A stretch of 64,000 nucleotides of DNA. Source: Salinibaculum rarum (GTDB lineage Archaea; Halobacteriota; Halobacteria; Halobacteriales; Haloarculaceae). The stretch lies in assembly GCF_030505615.1 (NCBI RefSeq), contig NZ_CP129992.1:372001-436000 (forward strand), read 5' to 3'. The position numbers were made by a program, and so were the translations under genes. Position 1 is the stretch's first letter; each line of letters opens with the position of its first letter. The notes under the pieces were generated by a model, which was not told the origin of the DNA, searched no databases, and saw only the letters and a program-made list of their open reading frames with translations. Positions 33,047-41,557 of this stretch are shown here, one piece after another.

Positions 33047-33214
33047 ATGGGACTCTCAGCCATCCTGACCCCAGGCGCGAACGAGACGACCGACCAGCGT
33101 GCCCGCTGTCGCAACTGCGGGTACTATTACGACCTCGACTGCGAGACGTGTCCGGAGTGTGGGTCCGGCAACAAACTCCGTGCCGGCCCACCGGACGGCC
33201 AGCAACCCCACTGA
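33047..33214 (+). CDS. Small zinc-ribbon protein (55 aa)
   Basis: A 56-codon frame, ATG 33047 to TGA 33214. The protein has two Cys pairs, 'CRNCGYYYDLDCETCPECG': C21-x2-C24 and C35-x2-C38 with an extra Cys at 32. This is the rubredoxin-like/zinc-ribbon pattern common in haloarchaeal small proteins. The C-terminal tail is Pro/Gly-rich. Its TGA stop coincides with the 3-bp target duplication of the miniature element that follows, so the coding part was left intact by the insertion but the 3' UTR was replaced. Function is unknown. Confidence 0.75.
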   Translation: MGLSAILTPGANETTDQRARCRNCGYYYDLDCETCPECGSGNKLRAGPPDGQQPH

Positions 33215-33294
33215 TACGGATTGCTGTAACTTTTTACCGGGACAACCGCACGTAATCGTGCAGTCGATCCGGTACGGGCTTACAGCAATCCGTA
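33215..33294. repeat. Intact 80-bp miniature inverted-repeat element
   Basis: The terminal inverted repeats TACGGATTGCTGTAA are perfect over 15 bp. Inside, a GCACG-TAAT-CGTGC hairpin makes the whole element strongly foldable. TGA directly repeats on both sides (33212-33214 and 33295-33297), consistent with a 3-bp target duplication. The same 80 bp, inverted, occur at 11953-13643 split by the IS66-type element. It carries no coding capacity. Confidence 0.85.
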
Positions 33295-33298
33295 TGAG

Positions 33299-33964
33299 TC
33301 AGAACGGCCCGCGCGCGACCAGCGTCGACATCACCGTCCGCTCGGCACGGCGGAGCAACTCGCCAGCCGTTCCCGTCGAGCAGTCGAGACGCTCGGCTAC
33401 CTCGGCGAGGCCCGCCTGGCGGGTCGCGCTGTAATAGCCCGTGTCGACGGCCACCTCGACGGCCTCGAACTGCCGCTGTGTCAGTTCGAGGCGGCTGTCC
33501 AGCCGGCCGGACATATACTCGCCGACAGTCAGCACCTCGACGCCCATCGTCTCGGGCACCGACTCGACAGCCGCCTGTACCGCATCGGCCGGCCCGACAG
33601 CCGAGACGTGGACGCTCCCATCGGGGCGGTACGTGATAGGCAGGACCAGCAAGAGTCCGGACTGGGCGAACGCCTCCGAGAAGGCGCGGTCCTCACCGGC
33701 CAGTTGCTCCCGGACGTAGAGATAAAACGAGTCGTCGGCACAGACGCCGACTTCGAACGCCTGGACGGCACCGCGCTCGTCGAGTGTCGCCGCGAACGGG
33801 GCCGAAGGTCCCTCGACGTGAAACAACATCGCGTGGTCGTCGAGCGCGTACCGCTCGCGCGAGAGGAGCCGCGAGACGCCGTACTCGTCGTGCTCGACCA
33901 GAAACTGATGCATCGGGTTGCGCTCGGCCTCGGCTTGCTCGATTCGCACGTCCAGATAGCGCAT
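33299..33964 (-). CDS. HTH-10 (bacterio-opsin activator type) regulator
   Basis: A 221-residue regulator. Residues about 1-150 form an alpha/beta sensor-like domain ('MRYLDVRIEQAEAERNPMHQ' start; 'LLLVLPITYRPDGSVHVSAV'). The C-terminal HTH-10 domain spans about 160-215: 'LELTQRQFEAVEVAVDTGYY', 'QAGLAEVAERLDCSTGTAGE' and 'LLRRAERTVMSTLV', the conserved pattern of haloarchaeal Bat-like regulators. The ATG at 33964 begins a family-like N-terminus; the longer frame is antisense to gpmI. Its stop (33299-33301) is now separated from the converging zinc-ribbon gene by the miniature element. Confidence 0.87.
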   Translation of the reverse strand: MRYLDVRIEQAEAERNPMHQFLVEHDEYGVSRLLSRERYALDDHAMLFHVEGPSAPFAATLDERGAVQAFEVGVCADDSFYLYVREQLAGEDRAFSEAFAQSGLLLVLPITYRPDGSVHVSAVGPADAVQAAVESVPETMGVEVLTVGEYMSGRLDSRLELTQRQFEAVEVAVDTGYYSATRQAGLAEVAERLDCSTGTAGELLRRAERTVMSTLVARGPF

Positions 33965-34055
33965 CGGGTTCGCGTGAGGCCTCGGGGCGCTGCCACATAA
34001 GCCCCGGTGGGCCCGGAAACGAAAGTATCTCGGCCCGTCGCCGTCTCCCGTCGGT

Positions 34056-35615
34056 ATGGACGTCGGTCTCGTCATCCTCGACGGGTGGGCGCTGAATCCC
34101 GACGAGGACGTACGCGATGCTATCGCTGCCGCACAGACACCGAACTTCGACCGACTCTGGCGCGACGGCGCCACCACGACCCTCGAGACACACGGCCGCC
34201 GGGTCGGCCTCCCCGAGGGACAGATGGGCAACAGCGAAGTCGGCCACCTCAATATCGGCGCGGGCCGCGTCGTCAAACAGGAATCGGCCCGCGTCAGCGA
34301 CGCGATTGCCCGCTGGCGTGGCGAGTCACCGGAGGACGTCGACGACGACGACCGCCCTATCGACGAGAACGAAGCCATCGACGCGGCGTTCGAGTACGCC
34401 GATGACCACGACGGACAGGTCCACTTTCTCGGCCTCGTCTCCGACGGGGGCGTCCACTCCTACCAGTCACACCTCCACGCGCTCGTCGAACTCGCGGCCG
34501 AACGGGGCGTCGACGCAGTCACCCACGCCTTCACCGACGGCCGCGACACCGCCCCGAAAAGCGGCGCGGGCTATCTCGCCGACCTCCAGTCACACGTCGA
34601 AGCGTACGGCACCGGCGACGTGGCGACCGTCTCCGGGCGCTACTACGCGATGGACCGCGACGAAAACTGGGAGCGCACCCGCCGCGCCTACGATGCCATC
34701 GTCAACCGGGACGCCGACCACACCGCACCCACCGCTGTCGAGGCTGTCGAGGCGTCCTACGACCGGGGCGACACCGACGAGTTCCTCGAACCGACGCTCG
34801 TCGAGGGTGGCGCCGCCCTCGCCAACGGTGACGCGGCCGTCTTCGTGAACTTCCGCTCGGACCGTGCCCGACAGCTCACCCGGATGCTCGCGGACATTCG
34901 GTCGGATGCCTGGGCCTTCGAGACCAGCCCGCCCGAGATTCGGCTGGTGACGATGACCGAGTACGACGCCACGTTCGACCTCCCGGTAGCCTTCCCGCCG
35001 CGCGTCCCGAAGAACACGCTCGGCGAGGTGCTGGCCGACGCCGGAAAGACACAGCTCCGACTCGCGGAGACAGAGAAGTACGCTCACGTCACCTACTTCC
35101 TCAACGGCGGCCGCGAGGTGGAGTTCGACGGCGAAATCCGGCGCATCGTCGAGAGCCCGGACGTTCCCACCTACGACCGTCAGCCGGAGATGAGCGCGCC
35201 GGAGGTGACCGACACGGCCATAGACGTCATCGAAACGGACGACCCCGACGCGATGGTGCTCAACTACGCCAACCCGGACATGGTCGGCCACACCGGCGAC
35301 TTCAAGGCCGCAATCGAGGCCGTCGAGGCCGTCGACGAACAACTGGGGCGACTCGTCGAGGCGATGGCGGCGGCGGGGGCACACGCACTGCTGACCGCCG
35401 ACCACGGCAACGCCGACGACATGGGCACCGAAGAACAGCCCCAGACTGCACACACCACCAATCCGGTTCCGCTCATCTACCTCGCACCAGACGGGACAGC
35501 CGGGGGCCGGAGCGTCCGCGACGGCGGCACGCTCGCAGACATCGCGCCGACGATGCTGGCGCTTGCTGGCATCGAGAAACCGCCCGAGATGACCGGCGAG
35601 CCGCTGGTTGAGTGA
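34056..35615 (+). CDS. gpmI: 2,3-bisphosphoglycerate-independent phosphoglycerate mutase
   Basis: A 519-residue two-domain metalloenzyme of glycolysis and gluconeogenesis, interconverting 3- and 2-phosphoglycerate. The N-terminal 'VGLVILDGWALNPDED' supplies a metal-binding Asp, and 'GLPEGQMGNSEVGHLNIGAG' contains the phosphorylated Ser. The phosphotransfer domain covers 'FLGLVSDGGVHS' and 'AFTDGRDTAPKS'. The C-terminal metal site includes 'NYANPDMVGHTGD' and 'LTADHGNADDM'. Length is the usual 510-520. The next gene truA starts 3 bp after the stop, so the two form an operon. Confidence 0.96.
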   Translation: MDVGLVILDGWALNPDEDVRDAIAAAQTPNFDRLWRDGATTTLETHGRRVGLPEGQMGNSEVGHLNIGAGRVVKQESARVSDAIARWRGESPEDVDDDDRPIDENEAIDAAFEYADDHDGQVHFLGLVSDGGVHSYQSHLHALVELAAERGVDAVTHAFTDGRDTAPKSGAGYLADLQSHVEAYGTGDVATVSGRYYAMDRDENWERTRRAYDAIVNRDADHTAPTAVEAVEASYDRGDTDEFLEPTLVEGGAALANGDAAVFVNFRSDRARQLTRMLADIRSDAWAFETSPPEIRLVTMTEYDATFDLPVAFPPRVPKNTLGEVLADAGKTQLRLAETEKYAHVTYFLNGGREVEFDGEIRRIVESPDVPTYDRQPEMSAPEVTDTAIDVIETDDPDAMVLNYANPDMVGHTGDFKAAIEAVEAVDEQLGRLVEAMAAAGAHALLTADHGNADDMGTEEQPQTAHTTNPVPLIYLAPDGTAGGRSVRDGGTLADIAPTMLALAGIEKPPEMTGEPLVE

Positions 35616-35618
35616 GCC

Positions 35619-36431
35619 GTGCGCGCCTATCGCGTCGCCTACGACGGCGGCCCGTACTACGGCTTCCAGCGCCAGCCCGACGTTACGACCGTCGAAGATA
35701 CAATCCTCGATGCACTCCGCGCGCTCGATGTCCTCGGCGACGACGAGGACACGCCGCCGGGGTATGCCGCCGCTGGGCGCACCGACGCCGGCGTCTCCGC
35801 GCGCGCCCAGACTATCGCCTTCGAGGCACCCGACTGGCTCACACCGGCGGCACTGAACAGCGAACTCCCGACAGACGTGCGGGCGTGGGCCAGCGCCGAC
35901 GCGCCTGAGGACTTTCACGCGACCCACGACGCGACCAGTCGCACGTACACCTACTACCTGTACGCACCCGACGCGAGCGACAAGCGCGCTCGCGAGGCAC
36001 TCGACGCCCTCGCCGGCGAACACGACTTTCACAATCTCACGCCCGACGAGGACGGCACCGTCCGGACGCTCTCGACAGAACTCGACCGCGACGGGCCGTT
36101 CCTCGTGGTCGAACTCACCGCAGGCGGGTTCGCCAGACAACTCGTCCGGCGGGCCGTCGCTGTCGTCGCGGAAATTGCACGCGGCGAGGCGACGCTTGAC
36201 CGCGTCGAGACGGTCCTGAGCGAGCGAGCCCTGTCCGGTCCCGCCGGTGTCGCGCCTGCGCCACCCGAACCGCTCGTGTTGACGGACGTGCGCTACCCGG
36301 GGGTTCGCTTTGCCGTCGACGACGCGGCCGCTACGAGCGCTCGTGATGTCTTCGAGCAACGGCAGGTAGAACACGCCCGCCGAGCGCGCGTCGCCGACGT
36401 GCTGGCCGACTGCGGTGACGACACAGCGTAG
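35619..36431 (+). CDS. truA: tRNA pseudouridine synthase TruA
   Basis: A 270-residue synthase that modifies uridines 38-40 of the tRNA anticodon stem. 'VAYDGGPYYGFQRQPDVTTV' is the N-terminal signature and 'AAAGRTDAGVSARAQTIAF' holds the catalytic Asp. 'DFHATHDATSRTYTYYLY' and 'GFARQLVRRAVAVVAEIARG' complete the conserved set. The GTG at 35619 is used, 3 bp after the gpmI stop. The C-terminal part is Ala/Glu-rich as in other haloarchaea. Confidence 0.95.
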   Translation: MRAYRVAYDGGPYYGFQRQPDVTTVEDTILDALRALDVLGDDEDTPPGYAAAGRTDAGVSARAQTIAFEAPDWLTPAALNSELPTDVRAWASADAPEDFHATHDATSRTYTYYLYAPDASDKRAREALDALAGEHDFHNLTPDEDGTVRTLSTELDRDGPFLVVELTAGGFARQLVRRAVAVVAEIARGEATLDRVETVLSERALSGPAGVAPAPPEPLVLTDVRYPGVRFAVDDAAATSARDVFEQRQVEHARRARVADVLADCGDDTA

Positions 36432-36484
36432 CCGAGAGCGACCGACAGCAAAGGCTTACTTGCCGCCCAGCCTAACGCCATCGC

Positions 36485-38275
36485 ATGAGTTCCGTCCCCG
36501 AGCGTGGCGACATCGACGAGCAGTACAAGTGGGACCTCGACTCGCTGTTTGCCAGCGACGAGGACTGGCAGACGGCCTTCGACGAGGCACGCGAGCAACT
36601 CGACGACCTCCGTGCCTACGAAGGGCGAGCGACCGAGGACGCCGCAACGCTCCGTGACCTGCTCGAAACGTACGAGGACGTGATGCGCCAGGTGAGCAAC
36701 GTCAGCGCGTACGCCCGGATGCGCCGCGACGAGGACACCCGCGACGACGACGCACAGGCGATGGCGACCCGCGCCCAGTCGCTCGGCTCGGAAGCCGCGA
36801 GCGCCGCCTCCTTTCTCGAACCCGAACTCCAGGAACTGGACCGCGAGGACATCGAACAGATGCAAGCAGCAGAGCCGGCACTGGAGGCGTACGACCACTA
36901 CGTCGACGACATCCTGCGGATGAAACCCCACACCCGGTCGGCGGAAGTCGAGAACCTACTGGCCGAACTCGGCGAGGTGACCGGCGCGTCGGGCGAAATC
37001 TACAACATGCTCGCCAACGCCGACATGGAGTTTCCGAGCGTCGAAGACCCCGACGGGGAGCCCCAGGCGATTACGCTGAACAACTTCACCACACTCCAGA
37101 AAAATCCCGACCGCGAGTTCCGCCAGCGCGTCTACGAGACGTTCTACGACGAGTGGGACGAGGTCCGCAACGCCGTCGGCACCGCCTATCGCAACAGCGT
37201 CAAGGCCGACGAGAAACTGGCTGGCGCACGCGACTACGACAGTTCCCGCGAGGCCGCGCTCGACGGGCCAAACATCCCGACAGACGTGTACGACACGCTC
37301 GTCGACACCGTCCGGGACAACCTCGACAAACTGCACCGCCACGCCGACCTGAAACGCGAGGTCACCGACGGCGATGACCTCGAGATGTGGGACCTCTACG
37401 TCCCACTGGTGACCGAAGAGAGTCCAGAGGTTCCCTACGAGGACGCCTGCGAGTACGTCACCGAGGCCGTCGCCCCGCTGGGGGAGGCCTACCAGTCCCG
37501 ACTCGCCGAGGGACTCGACTCACGATGGGTCGACGTCTACGAGACGGAAGGCAAACAGTCGGGTGCCTACTCCGGGGGGACCTACGACTCCCAGCCGTAT
37601 ATCCTGATGAACTACCAGGACGACGTCGAGTCGATGTACACGCTGGCTCACGAGCTCGGCCACTCGATGCACTCTGAGCTTGCCAGCGACGCCCAGCCGT
37701 ACGTCTACGCCGACTACACCATCTTCATCGCCGAAATCGCGAGCACGGTCAACGAGACGCTGTTGACCCACCACCTCCTGGAGACCGTCGAGGACGAACA
37801 ACTGCGCCGTCACGTCCTCAACCAGTATCTCGAACGGTTCCGCTCGACGCTGTATCGCCAGACGATGTTCGCCGAGTTCGAACAGCGGACCCACGAGCTG
37901 AGCGAGGCCGGCGAGCCGCTGACGCCCGACCGGCTGGACGACCTCTATCGGGAACTGAAAGGCGACTACTACGAGCCAGCCGAGCTAGACGACCGTATCG
38001 CCCGCGAGTGGATGCGAATCCCGCACTTCTATCGTGCGTTCTACGTCTTCCAGTACGCGACCGGCATCTCCGCTGCAGTTGCCCTCGTCGAAAACATCCG
38101 CGAGGAAGGCGAGCCCGCCGCCGAACGCTACCGGAACTTCCTGGCGAGTGGCTCCCGGGGTTACCCGCTGGAACTGCTCGGTGACGCCGGCGTCGACATG
38201 ACCGACCCCGAGACTATCCAGTCGGCACTCGACGTCTACGGCGACTCGCTCGACGAGTTCGAGCGACTGGTCTGA
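36485..38275 (+). CDS. pepF: Oligoendopeptidase F (M3 peptidase)
   Basis: A 596-residue zinc peptidase of the M3B family. The metal-binding helix is 'TLAHELGHSMHSELASDAQP' (HELGH), with the third ligand Glu in 'TIFIAEIASTVNETLL'. The long helical N-terminal domain begins 'RGDIDEQYKWDLDSLFASDE', and 'FYRAFYVFQYATGISAAVAL' near the end forms the substrate channel. It degrades short peptides in the cytoplasm, working downstream of the proteasome. The gene is followed within 100 bp by PAN on the same strand, an apt functional neighbour. Confidence 0.95.
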   Translation: MSSVPERGDIDEQYKWDLDSLFASDEDWQTAFDEAREQLDDLRAYEGRATEDAATLRDLLETYEDVMRQVSNVSAYARMRRDEDTRDDDAQAMATRAQSLGSEAASAASFLEPELQELDREDIEQMQAAEPALEAYDHYVDDILRMKPHTRSAEVENLLAELGEVTGASGEIYNMLANADMEFPSVEDPDGEPQAITLNNFTTLQKNPDREFRQRVYETFYDEWDEVRNAVGTAYRNSVKADEKLAGARDYDSSREAALDGPNIPTDVYDTLVDTVRDNLDKLHRHADLKREVTDGDDLEMWDLYVPLVTEESPEVPYEDACEYVTEAVAPLGEAYQSRLAEGLDSRWVDVYETEGKQSGAYSGGTYDSQPYILMNYQDDVESMYTLAHELGHSMHSELASDAQPYVYADYTIFIAEIASTVNETLLTHHLLETVEDEQLRRHVLNQYLERFRSTLYRQTMFAEFEQRTHELSEAGEPLTPDRLDDLYRELKGDYYEPAELDDRIAREWMRIPHFYRAFYVFQYATGISAAVALVENIREEGEPAAERYRNFLASGSRGYPLELLGDAGVDMTDPETIQSALDVYGDSLDEFERLV

Positions 38276-38372
38276 GACGAGGGAGGAATATTCTGACGCC
38301 TTTTCGAGGACGGAAAGTCGGTTCCGTTGCCGAAGGACCTATGTCTCCAGATGGCGAAGACACTATAATCAG

Positions 38373-39593
38373 ATGTCGCGTAGTTCGTCGCTCCCCGAGC
38401 GCCCCCGACTGGACCTGGACCCCGAGATGAGCCAGGACGAGCAGTTGGAGGCACTCCAGGAACACTACAGAGAACTCGTCAGGGTACAGAACAAACTCGA
38501 AGAGCAACTCGGCTCCGCCGAGGAGCGCCGGACCGACCTCACCGAGCAGGTCGACCGGCTCGAACGGGAAAACGACACGCTGAAATCCTCCTCGCTGTAC
38601 GTCGCCACGGCCGAGGAGATTACCGACGACGGCATCGTCGTCAAACAGCACGGCAACAACCAGGAAGTGCTGACTGAAGTGTCGCCGACGCTCCGGGAAG
38701 ACCTCGAATCGGGCGACCGCGTCGCCATCAACGATTCCTTTGCCATTCAGACCATCCTCGACCCCGAAACCGACGCTCGGGCGCAGGCGATGGAAATCGA
38801 CGCCAGCCCCGACGTGGACTACGACGACATCGGCGGTCTCGAAGACCAGATTCTCGAAGTCCGGGAAGCCGTCGAGGAACCGCTCGTCAACGCCCAGCAG
38901 TTCGAGGACGTGGGCATCGAACCCCCATCCGGTGTGCTCTTGCACGGCCCACCGGGGACGGGCAAGACGATGCTCGCGAAAGCCGTCGCGAACCAGACCG
39001 ACGCCACGTTCATCAAGATGGCCGGGTCAGAGCTCGTCCGGAAGTTCATCGGGGAAGGCGCACGCCTCGTCCGGGACCTCTTCGAACTCGCCAGCGAGCG
39101 CGAACCCGCCGTCATCTTCATCGACGAAATCGACGCCATCGCCGCCAAGCGGACCGACTCGAAGACCAGCGGCGACGCCGAAGTCCAGCGGACGATGATG
39201 CAACTGCTCTCGGAGATGGACGGCTTCGAAGAGCGCGGCGAGATTCGAATTATCGCCGCGACCAACCGCTTCGACATGCTTGACCGTGCCATCCTCCGCC
39301 CGGGTCGGTTCGACCGCCTCATCGAAGTGCCCAACCCCGACTGGGACGGCCGCGAACGCATCCTCGAGATTCACACCGAGGAGATGGACCTCGCCGACGA
39401 CGTGGACATGGCGACGCTCGCGACCGAGACCGAGGGCTTCTCCGGTGCGGAACTTGCCTCACTCGCGACCGAAGCGGGGATGTTCGCCATCCGCGACCAG
39501 CGCACGACCGTCGAGATGGCCGACTTCGAGAGTGCACTCCAGAAAGTCAGCGAGGACGAAGATACCGCGGGCCAGCCGATCGCGTTCGCCTAA
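38373..39593 (+). CDS. pan: Proteasome-activating nucleotidase (PAN)
   Basis: A 406-residue AAA+ ATPase that unfolds substrates for the 20S proteasome. In order: an N-terminal coiled coil (about 20-70), an OB domain ('LYVATAEEITDDGIVVKQHG'), the AAA core with Walker A 'GPPGTGKTMLA', Walker B 'AVIFIDEIDAIAA', pore-loop 'KFIGEGARLV', sensor 'ATNRFDMLDRAILRPGRFDR', and a C-terminal helical lid. The last residues are 'GQPIAFA'; a classical HbYX gate-opening tail (hydrophobic-Tyr-any) is not present, Phe being in the Tyr place. A T-tract follows the stop, and the convergent-terminator repeat lies just after. Confidence 0.95.
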   Translation: MSRSSSLPERPRLDLDPEMSQDEQLEALQEHYRELVRVQNKLEEQLGSAEERRTDLTEQVDRLERENDTLKSSSLYVATAEEITDDGIVVKQHGNNQEVLTEVSPTLREDLESGDRVAINDSFAIQTILDPETDARAQAMEIDASPDVDYDDIGGLEDQILEVREAVEEPLVNAQQFEDVGIEPPSGVLLHGPPGTGKTMLAKAVANQTDATFIKMAGSELVRKFIGEGARLVRDLFELASEREPAVIFIDEIDAIAAKRTDSKTSGDAEVQRTMMQLLSEMDGFEERGEIRIIAATNRFDMLDRAILRPGRFDRLIEVPNPDWDGRERILEIHTEEMDLADDVDMATLATETEGFSGAELASLATEAGMFAIRDQRTTVEMADFESALQKVSEDEDTAGQPIAFA

Positions 39594-39624
39594 ATTTTTA
39601 CTGCGTCGGGTCGCGGCGGCCGCG

Positions 39625-39689
39625 ACCACTCCTTGCAAAAAATTAGTATAAAAACGACCTTCACGCTCGGCCTTCGGCCTCGCGTGAAG
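39625..39689 (-). terminator. Hairpin plus double T-tract repeat after the IscU/SufU gene (copy C)
   Basis: Read on the reverse strand, a hairpin (CTTCACGC…GCGTGAAG, 39660-39689) is followed by TTTTT-N7-TTTTTT and then GCAAGGAGTGGT. It lies between the convergent pan and IscU/SufU genes. The same tail occurs at 44071-44103 and 55759-55790 on the top strand. The T-tracts suit archaeal termination by FttA or intrinsically. Confidence 0.55.
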
Positions 39690-39745
39690 TGAACCGCGCG
39701 CCGCCGGCGCGCGGATGCTATCAATCGAAACACCGCAAAACGTAG

Positions 39746-40171
39746 TTAGTCTTCTTCGGTGGTCGTCTTGTCGACGTCTTTCTCGCCGAAGTAGATTTCT
39801 GCACCATCCTGTGCGACTTTCTCGGCGAGGACGGCACACTTGATACGCATCGCAGAGATGTCGACGCCGAGCATGTCGACGATGTCGTCGCGGTCCATCT
39901 CCTGGAGGTCGTCGATTTTCATGCCGGCGAGTTCCTGCGAGAGCATCGAGGCAGAGGCCTGCGAGATTGCACAACCGTCGCCGCGGAAGGCGACGCGTTC
40001 GATGGTCTCCTCGTCGTCGTCGAGGACGACATCCATCTCGATTGTGTCGCCACACATCGGGTTCTCGCCGGTGTGGGTGAACGTGGGGTCCTCGAGTTCC
40101 CCGTAGTTGCGGGGATTCTTGTAGTGGTCGAGGATTTGCTGCCGGTACATATCCGAGCCACCGATTCCCAT
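39746..40171 (-). CDS. sufU: Iron-sulfur cluster scaffold (IscU/SufU type)
   Basis: A 141-residue scaffold protein. Three conserved cysteines are in 'GENPMCGDTIEMDVV', 'FRGDGCAISQASASML' and 'MRIKCAVLAEKV', and the Asp next to the first Cys (CGD) is present. The start is 'MYRQQILDHYKNPRNYGELE', typical of IscU/SufU. The spacing between the second and third Cys and the absence of the LPPVK chaperone motif favour a SufU-like protein. It assembles [Fe-S] clusters or passes sulfur from SufS. The ATG at 40171 gives a six-residue leader (MGIGGSD) before the conserved start; M7 is also possible. The gene stands alone. Confidence 0.88.
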   Translation of the reverse strand: MGIGGSDMYRQQILDHYKNPRNYGELEDPTFTHTGENPMCGDTIEMDVVLDDDEETIERVAFRGDGCAISQASASMLSQELAGMKIDDLQEMDRDDIVDMLGVDISAMRIKCAVLAEKVAQDGAEIYFGEKDVDKTTTEED

Positions 40172-40270
40172 GATTGGACACAGATACGGCCGGCGAACCG
40201 AAAAGAGTTCCGAGGGAGATGTTCGCACAACGGTAGAGTTTAGTTGGGCGATTTGGTACGGACAGTCAGC

Positions 40271-40345
40271 GGGCCCGTAGCTCAGTCTGGTTAGAGCCCC
40301 CGGCTCATAACCGGGTATGCGATGGTTCAAATCCGTCCGGGCCCA
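40271..40345 (+). tRNA. tRNA with CAU anticodon (Met elongator or Ile2)
   Basis: A 75-nt cloverleaf: acceptor GGGCCCG/CGGGCCC, discriminator A, D-arm GCTC/GAGC, anticodon stem CCCGG/CCGGG with loop CTCATAA (anticodon CAU), and T-loop TTCAAAT. The anticodon alone cannot separate elongator tRNA-Met from the agmatidine-modified tRNA-Ile2; the GGGCCC acceptor leans towards Ile2. No intron is present. CCA is not encoded. The trailer contains TTTTGCGACGAG, as in the other tRNAs. Confidence 0.92.
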
Positions 40346-40456
40346 TTGGATTTTGCGACGAGTAAGCACGAAGAGCAAATCGTACGCCCGGCAGTGTGCC
40401 CCACGAAACAGGTCGATGTAGCAATGATTATTATTTTCTACCGTCTGAGTTAATAC

Positions 40457-40885
40457 ATGAGCGTCGTCAGTGTCTCGATGCCCGAAGAGTTACTCGAACG
40501 AATCGACCAGTTCGCGGACGACCACGGATACACAGGCCGAAGCGAAGTCGTCCGGGAGGCGAGTCGGAATCTGCTGGGCGAGTTCGAGGACAAGAAACTC
40601 GAAGGGCGTGACCTGATGGGCGTGGTCACGGTCCTGTTCGACTACGAGACGACGAGTGTCGAGGAGAAGATGATGCACCTTCGCCACGAACACGAGGGCA
40701 TCGTCGCCTCGAATTTCCACAGCCACGTCGGGGGCCACCACTGTATGGAACTGTTCGTTCTCGAAGGGTCCCTCGAAGAGATTTCGACGTTCGTCGGGAA
40801 GATTCGCGCGACGAAAGACACGCTCACAATCGACTACTCGGTGCTTCCGGTCGACGACTTCGGCCCGCTCGCAGATATGGACTGA
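40457..40885 (+). CDS. nikR: Nickel-responsive regulator NikR-like
   Basis: A 142-residue regulator with an N-terminal ribbon-helix-helix domain ('[20 protein letters not shown]') and a C-terminal ACT-like ligand domain. The nickel-binding set is visible in '[19 protein letters not shown]' (His, His-x-His and Cys in the NikR order). NikR tetramers repress nickel uptake genes when Ni2+ is bound. No nickel transporter is in the window. ATTATTTT about 25 bp upstream of the ATG serves as a TATA box. The ATG at 40457 directly begins the RHH strand. Confidence 0.92.
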   Translation: MSVVSVSMPEELLERIDQFADDHGYTGRSEVVREASRNLLGEFEDKKLEGRDLMGVVTVLFDYETTSVEEKMMHLRHEHEGIVASNFHSHVGGHHCMELFVLEGSLEEISTFVGKIRATKDTLTIDYSVLPVDDFGPLADMD

Positions 40886-40978
40886 CGTGGGCGAGGGACA
40901 GAGCGCGTCGGGGCCGATAATGGCCAACGAGACCGGGTGGAGCCAAACGCCCTTTGCCGTCCACGGCGTCTCTACCCC

Positions 40979-41098
40979 ATGGGCGACCCAGCCTGCTACC
41001 GGAACTACTGTCCGGACTGTGACGCGGAAGTGACAATCGTCGACGGGACCTGCCCTGACTGTGGCGCCGACCTCGACGAATCAAACGAGTTCCAGTAA
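40979..41098 (+). CDS. Very small double-CxxC zinc-finger protein (39 aa)
   Basis: A 40-codon frame: ATG 40979 to TAA 41098. The product has the pairs 'CPDCDAEVTIVDGTCPDCG' (C11-x2-C14 and C25-x2-C28), a complete zinc-ribbon knuckle, plus Cys6. Haloarchaeal genomes contain many such micro-zinc-finger proteins, some affecting motility or biofilm formation; a role here is unknown. It is too short for most automatic gene callers. The stop is followed 1 bp later by the end of the converging gene. Confidence 0.72.
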   Translation: MGDPACYRNYCPDCDAEVTIVDGTCPDCGADLDESNEFQ

Positions 41099-41099
41099 C

Positions 41100-41438
41100 T
41101 CACTCGGCTTCGTCGGCTTCCAGTATCTCGATTACAACGTCGGTTTCGGCGACGCCGAGGCGGGCAAACTGCGTGCGGAGGTGGTCTTTCGCGGCTTCGA
41201 TGGCCTGGTCGCGGTCCTCAAACCCCTTCGGAAGCGGTTCCTCGAAGGCAATCCGGAGTTCGCGGTCGCCGACCTGCTGGACCTGACCACCGCTCTCGAC
41301 CTCGTAGAAACCATCACAGACCCAGGTAAACGGCGCAGATTCGTCGGGTGCACCCCGATAGGAAGGCGGTCGGTCGTCGCGCTCGTAGAGCGTCCCCGTC
41401 AGGGCGGTCCCGCCAGCCTGCCCGCGAATGAGCAACAT
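41100..41438 (-). CDS. Conserved haloarchaeal protein (DUF7113-like)
   Basis: A 112-residue acidic alpha/beta protein beginning MLLIRGQAGGTALTGTLYER. Two beta-hairpins ('PFTWVCDGFYEVESGGQVQQ' and 'DRELRIAFEEPLP') precede a long helix ('DRDQAIEAAKDHLRTQFARL') and a last strand 'VVIEILEADE'. No catalytic motif is visible. The ATG at 41438 is preferred because the additional N-terminal residues of the longer frame lie in the promoter region shared with the divergent HerA gene. Function is unknown. Confidence 0.68.
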   Translation of the reverse strand: MLLIRGQAGGTALTGTLYERDDRPPSYRGAPDESAPFTWVCDGFYEVESGGQVQQVGDRELRIAFEEPLPKGFEDRDQAIEAAKDHLRTQFARLGVAETDVVIEILEADEAE

Positions 41439-41557
41439 GGCCTGACGTACGCGATGCGTGGACAAAAAGCCACGCAGGGACAGAGAATCGCCAGTCGACA
41501 CACCACTTTCGCTCCGGTGGGGAAACGCGTTAGTGGCCCGGCGTCGTTGTCCCGGCC

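Noticed and set aside
34590..36374. 594-codon reverse-strand frame antisense to gpmI and truA
   Set aside because: It is a GC-rich shadow of two unmistakable genes; its sequence is Arg/Val/Gly-rich without any domain, as seen for many long antisense frames in this window (for example 17304-18821, 52368-54047, 56794-58362, 61033-62292).
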